From the NCBI RefSeq assembly GCF_025753795.1, contig NZ_JAOWPS010000003.1:124001-188000 (forward strand): a stretch of 64,000 bases of DNA, in the 5' to 3' direction. Shown here one piece after another: positions 60,906-64,000 of the stretch (the first letter of the stretch is position 1; every line of letters starts with the position of its first letter). Source of the DNA: Mesorhizobium sp. YC-39. Lineage in GTDB: Bacteria; Pseudomonadota; Alphaproteobacteria; Rhizobiales; Rhizobiaceae. The position numbers were made by a program, and so were the translations under genes. The notes under the pieces are model-generated. The model saw nothing but the letters and a program-made list of their open reading frames with translations, was not told the origin of the DNA and searched no databases.

Positions 60906-61115
60906 TCAAAGGAAGATGATCACCTTGCCGTGCTTGTGGTGCTGATGCCACCACCAGTAGTGCTTGCCGTGATGCTTCTTGTGATGATGCTTGTGGTGAT
61001 GGTGCTTGTGATGATGATGGTTGCCGTGGGCCGACGAGGACTGGACGGTGCCGGCGAGCGCGCCGGTGGCAACGAAGATGGCGACGAGGCCTGACGTAAG
61101 AGTGCGCTTGAGCAT
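60906..61115 (-). CDS. Small histidine-rich exported protein
   Basis: 69 residues. Signal peptide (MLKRTLTSGLVAIFVATGALAGTVQSSSA) similar to the BA14K protein at 60393, then a mature part of mostly His and Lys (HGNHHHHKHHHHKHHHKKHHGKH) ending HQHHKHGKVIIFL. Likely binds metal ions (Ni, Zn, Cu) in the periplasm; could also bind polyanions. Paralogue of the next gene by its first half. Confidence 0.7.
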   Translation of the reverse strand: MLKRTLTSGLVAIFVATGALAGTVQSSSAHGNHHHHKHHHHKHHHKKHHGKHYWWWHQHHKHGKVIIFL

Positions 61116-61157
61116 GATGATCTCCTTTTTGATCGAGGCGACCATTCGCCTCCGGAG

Positions 61158-61187
61158 ATCAGTCGTCGCGGCGCGGCAAAAGGTTCG
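61158..61187 (-). promoter_or_regulatory. Shared 30 bp promoter motif, copy 2
   Basis: Same layout as 60745-60774: CGAACCTTTT on the minus strand, GCCG, then ACGACTGAT. 43 bp upstream of the His-rich gene start. Confidence 0.6.
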
Positions 61188-61214
61188 GGGTACTGGAGAT
61201 TTTTCGCGGCAAGG

Positions 61215-61285
61215 TTTTTGAATGAGCAGCGAATAGTGAGAGCCGTGCCATGACGCATTGCGATTCACTACTGACTACTCACTCT
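61215..61285. repeat. Intergenic GAATAGTGA-like palindromic element
   Basis: GAATAGTGAG on the left and CACTACTGACTACTCACT on the right, loosely inverted; resembles the elements at 7977 and 54560. Lies between the His-rich gene promoter and the 61295 gene end. Confidence 0.5.
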
Positions 61286-61294
61286 TTCACCGCT

Positions 61295-61462
61295 TCAGCC
61301 CATGCCGGTGATGTGGCGCAGCCAGAAGGCGAGCGCGATGAAGCCGACGATGGTGGTAACCCCGGTCCAGTCGATATTGGCGTTCTTCACGTCCTTGATG
61401 AGCTTGACCAGGAGAAGCCAGGCCACCACGACGAGCGGCAGAATGATGATGAGTCTGATCAT
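61295..61462 (-). CDS. Small two-helix membrane protein
   Basis: 55 residues from ATG 61462: MIRLIIILPLVVVAWLLLVKLIKDVKNANIDWTGVTTIVGFIALAFWLRHITGMG. No family. Monocistronic. Confidence 0.6.
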   Translation of the reverse strand: MIRLIIILPLVVVAWLLLVKLIKDVKNANIDWTGVTTIVGFIALAFWLRHITGMG

Positions 61463-61619
61463 GCGACACCCTCGCGCAAGCGATTGCACCTTCCGCTGAT
61501 ATAGGAAGCGAATGGGCCGTTTTCAGGATGCCCTCTCCGGCAGCCGATGCACCGGGGCCGATAACCGAAAATGGAGTTTTGTCTTTACTGGCGCAGCAAA
61601 TATGCTACCGGAGCGCCGT

Positions 61620-61695
61620 GCCCTTGTAGCTCAGCTGGTAGAGCAGCGGTTTTGTAAACCGAAGGTCGGCGGTTCGATCCCGTCCGGGGGCACCA
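61620..61695 (+). tRNA. tRNA-Thr (TGT anticodon)
   Basis: 76 nt with encoded CCA. Acceptor GCCCTTG/CGGGGGC (two G-U pairs), anticodon loop TTTGTAA gives TGT. The 210 bp downstream hold only a small GTCCTCC/GGAGGAC hairpin. Confidence 0.95.
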
Positions 61696-61905
61696 CCCTT
61701 CGCTCTTCGAGCTTCGGGTGGCAGGCCACCCGGGGCTTGCTAGACGAAGGAGTGTCCTCCGAAGCCTTGGCGAAGGAGGACTGCTGACGGTTCGATTCAG
61801 CGCCATTCAATGCCATTCGATTAAACTTCTCCTGTGTATATTAGCAATCGCTCAATTTAGCGCGCGGACAATATCCATGCGGCGGCCAAACCAATGGGAG
61901 AACCA

Positions 61906-62115
61906 ATGGGTGTTGTCATGCGAAGCGACTTCGCTGCAGCGCGCGAGCTGTTGGAGTGCGCGCAAAACCGTCTCTGCGGCATCGACGAAACAAGCCAGCG
62001 CGTCAGCCTGGCACTGGATGTCCTGATCGAGGAAATAGCCATCGCCGAATTCCGGAAGGCGCCAGTGACGATCGTGCCGTTTCCCCATGCACGACCGCCC
62101 AAGCACGTTCGCTGA
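61906..62115 (+). CDS. Small hypothetical protein
   Basis: 69 residues from ATG 61906 with GGGAGAA upstream: helical (RSDFAAARELLECAQNRLCGIDETSQRVSLALDVLIEEIAIAEFR), no family. Possibly real; monocistronic. Confidence 0.5.
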   Translation: MGVVMRSDFAAARELLECAQNRLCGIDETSQRVSLALDVLIEEIAIAEFRKAPVTIVPFPHARPPKHVR

Positions 62116-62275
62116 AGTCGGAACTGCGCGGGGGATGGAAGAAACCAGAACAGGCGGTTTAGCGATCGCCTCCTTGAGCGGTCGTTGAAATACCAGCCCG
62201 TTTGGCCGTATGGTGCGAGTTAGCACCGAGGTGCTTGCCTTTGACGGCTGGTGCTCCGAAACGACTGGCTGATCC

Positions 62276-62914
62276 ATGTCACGCTGTGGGGATGTCTACG
62301 AGAACAAGGTGACCGGCGAATTTGCCGTGGTCCTGCGTGGCACCGAGGACCGTGGCCAGGGGCCAGGCATCGCTCATTTGACCGCTCAGCCGGGGGCCGC
62401 GGTGGTCGGCGAGCACTTCCACCCGAACATGATCGAACGGTTCACCGTCTTCAGCGGCCGGCTCGACGCGCGCATCGCCGGCAAGACCTTCTCTCTGGGG
62501 CCTGGCCAATCCGCCACGGTGGAGCCAGGCGTCGCACATGATTGGTGGAACAGCAGCAAGACCGAAGAAGCGCAGGTCCTGGTCGAAGTCGACCGGGCGC
62601 ACGGCGCCGACCACATTGACCCGAACCGTTTCGAGCTGCTGATCGGCATGCTCTTCGGACTGGCCAATGCTGGCAAGGTGGACAGCAAAGGCAGACCGTC
62701 GCCGCTTCAGGCGGCAATCATCGCCAGGGAATTTGCCGACGTGATCGTCTTCACCCGGCCGCCGCCCGCGATCCAGCGAGTGGCGCTGGGAATCCTGGCG
62801 CCGCTCGCCAATCTGCTTGGCTATCGGGCAATCGACCCAAGCTACTGCAAACCGCACGGACATATCACGCCGGCCCCAGAAATACTCGCGCGGGCTGGTC
62901 TTCCGGCTGGCTGA
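62276..62914 (+). CDS. Cupin-domain protein
   Basis: 212 residues. Cupin 1 GEHFHPNMIERFTVFSGRLDARIAG (metal His pair and Glu) and cupin 2 PGQSATVEPGVAHDWWNSS. The C-terminal part is helical with a hydrophobic stretch. Substrate unknown. Confidence 0.75.
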   Translation: MSRCGDVYENKVTGEFAVVLRGTEDRGQGPGIAHLTAQPGAAVVGEHFHPNMIERFTVFSGRLDARIAGKTFSLGPGQSATVEPGVAHDWWNSSKTEEAQVLVEVDRAHGADHIDPNRFELLIGMLFGLANAGKVDSKGRPSPLQAAIIAREFADVIVFTRPPPAIQRVALGILAPLANLLGYRAIDPSYCKPHGHITPAPEILARAGLPAG

Positions 62915-62987
62915 TTTCGATCGGATGCAGTAGTCGCTTCGGAGTTGCTGATGCAACTGATGATCGCCGCGCCCTTATAGCGCGTCG

Positions 62988-64000
62988 CTACCCACGTCGA
63001 GCGGCGTTCACCGCAACGGCACCCGGTTCATAGGCCTTCCAGGTGCCTCGGCCTCTTGCCTTGGCCTGATAGAGCGCTTTGTCGGCATTCCTGAGCAGCC
63101 CTTCCGAGTCAGCCTGATCCCTCGGAAAGACGGTATAACCGATGGTTCCGCCGGGAAGCAGGGTAACATCGTCCATCTTCAGCGGCTGCGCCAGGTTCTT
63201 CATGATCCGCGTCGCCAGGCTGATGTCGCCGGTCCCATCCGTGGGACCATACATCAGCACGGCGAATTCATCGCCACCCAGTCTCGCAACCAGGTCACCG
63301 CGCCTGATTGCTTTCTCGAGACGTCGTGCAATCTCGACCAGAAGAATGTCTCCCACCGCATGTCCGAAATTATCGTTGACTTCCTTGAAGCGGTCGAGGT
63401 CGAGAAGCATGACGACAAGCTCGCCGCCCTCCGCTCGCGCTTTGTCGACCAACCTGTCGAGTTCGCGGTTGAATAATGCGCGGTTTGGCAAGCCGGTGAG
63501 AGGATCATGCAGCGCCTGGTGCTCGAGACTCTTCTCGAAACTCCGTCGCTCCGTTACATCCGAGATTGTCTGCACCGTGCAGCCATTGGCCATGACCTTG
63601 GTGCGCAAGGCAAGTGTTCTGCCATCACCAAGTTCGATCAGCTTCTCACCGTCATGGCGGAGCGTTGCAAGTTTTTCAGCAAGATGATCCTCCAGGCTTT
63701 TGCGAGGACCAAGCGGCTCCTCGCCAAGTTTGACCGACGCTCGAATGATATCGGCGAAGCTGACACCCGGCACCCTGAGATCGGCCGTGAGAGGAAACAA
63801 TTCCCGGTAGCGGTTGTTGCAGAACAGAATGATGCCATCTGGATCGTACATGGCCAGGCCATCATTCATGTTCTCAAGCGCCTGATCCAAATAGGCCTGG
63901 GTCTCTTCGAGCTTTGTCTGCAACGTCTTTCGCAACGTGACGTCGCGATTGTGCGTGATCAGCCCGATGACATCGCCCAGATCGTTCGTCATCGGCGCCT
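62988..64000 (-). CDS. PAS-GGDEF diguanylate cyclase, N-terminus cut by window end
   Basis: At least 337 residues; the frame is open to the window end. PAC/PAS segment (LTHNRDVTLRKTLQ), coiled coil, PAS (MNDGLAMYDPDGIILFCNNRYRELFPL), then GGDEF with DPLTGLPNRALFNREL, DLDRFKEVNDNFGH, I-site RRGD and intact GGDEF (LGGDEFAVL). It should make c-di-GMP, with product inhibition at the I-site. The sensor input lies outside the window. Confidence 0.88.
   Translation of the reverse strand, partial: APMTNDLGDVIGLITHNRDVTLRKTLQTKLEETQAYLDQALENMNDGLAMYDPDGIILFCNNRYRELFPLTADLRVPGVSFADIIRASVKLGEEPLGPRKSLEDHLAEKLATLRHDGEKLIELGDGRTLALRTKVMANGCTVQTISDVTERRSFEKSLEHQALHDPLTGLPNRALFNRELDRLVDKARAEGGELVVMLLDLDRFKEVNDNFGHAVGDILLVEIARRLEKAIRRGDLVARLGGDEFAVLMYGPTDGTGDISLATRIMKNLAQPLKMDDVTLLPGGTIGYTVFPRDQADSEGLLRNADKALYQAKARGRGTWKAYEPGAVAVNAARRG

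Noticed and set aside
61696..61905. Possible second integration remnant after tRNA-Thr
   Set aside because: No copy of the tRNA 3' end follows and no integrase-like gene is near; only a small hairpin is present.

Overview
The window comes from an alphaproteobacterial, rhizobial-type chromosome, most likely Mesorhizobium or a close relative. The evidence is high GC, the block tuf - tRNA-Trp - secE - nusG, BA14K and YidB family proteins, an IclR-controlled glyoxylate carboligase operon, and intergenic palindromes of a rhizobial kind. This genus call is an inference from gene content, not a database match.

Layout. 1-8074 is chromosome: nusG (cut by the window start), secE, tRNA-Trp, a truncated haemoglobin, a duplicated ClpP-fold exported protein and tuf on the minus strand, then a drug/metabolite transporter, a GFA-family protein, an amidase-like protein, a GlsB-type membrane protein and a YidB-like protein. 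8075-53380 is one apparently complete 45.3 kb prophage. It sits in the 3' half of tRNA-Gly(TCC), and a 47 bp direct repeat marks attL and attR. 53381-64000 is chromosome again: the rest of tRNA-Gly, tRNA-Tyr, rlmB, the gcl-hyi-glxR operon with its divergent IclR regulator, a YbaK-type deacylase, small exported and membrane proteins, tRNA-Thr, a cupin protein and a PAS-GGDEF diguanylate cyclase cut by the window end.

Prophage organisation. The phage looks like an HK97-fold, long-tailed (siphovirus-like) virus. A lambda-like control region (47.0-48.5 kb) has a leftward cro-like gene, a rightward cI-like gene and two early promoters that share TTGACT/TAAGTT boxes and a common operator motif. The right arm (48.5-53.3 kb) is a tightly overlapping chain of small unknown genes ending in DUF4326, a DUF4224-type excisionase candidate and a tyrosine integrase. 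The long left arm carries, in order, regulators (including a GcrA homologue), HNH and ParB-MT-A70 methyltransferase genes, replication-type winged-helix proteins, a phage NusG paralogue, an HNH-kinase fusion, terminase, portal, protease, capsid, connectors, tail genes (with a probable -1 frameshift in the tail chaperone), receptor-binding SGNH hydrolases and a lysis cassette with an overlapping Rz/Rz1-like spanin pair. Cargo lies at the left end (8.4-13.4 kb): an operon containing an SRAP (YedK/HMCES) gene behind a textbook alphaproteobacterial LexA box, a NYN nuclease-like gene and an ATP-dependent DNA ligase. Three membrane-protein genes run against the local operons and look like morons.

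The most notable features are the phage's own copies of host control proteins (GcrA with an adenine methyltransferase, and NusG), the HNH-kinase fusion next to terminase, the SOS-controlled cargo operon, the helically phased candidate integrase arm sites at both prophage ends, and a 30 bp promoter motif shared by two paralogous secreted-protein genes at 60-61 kb.
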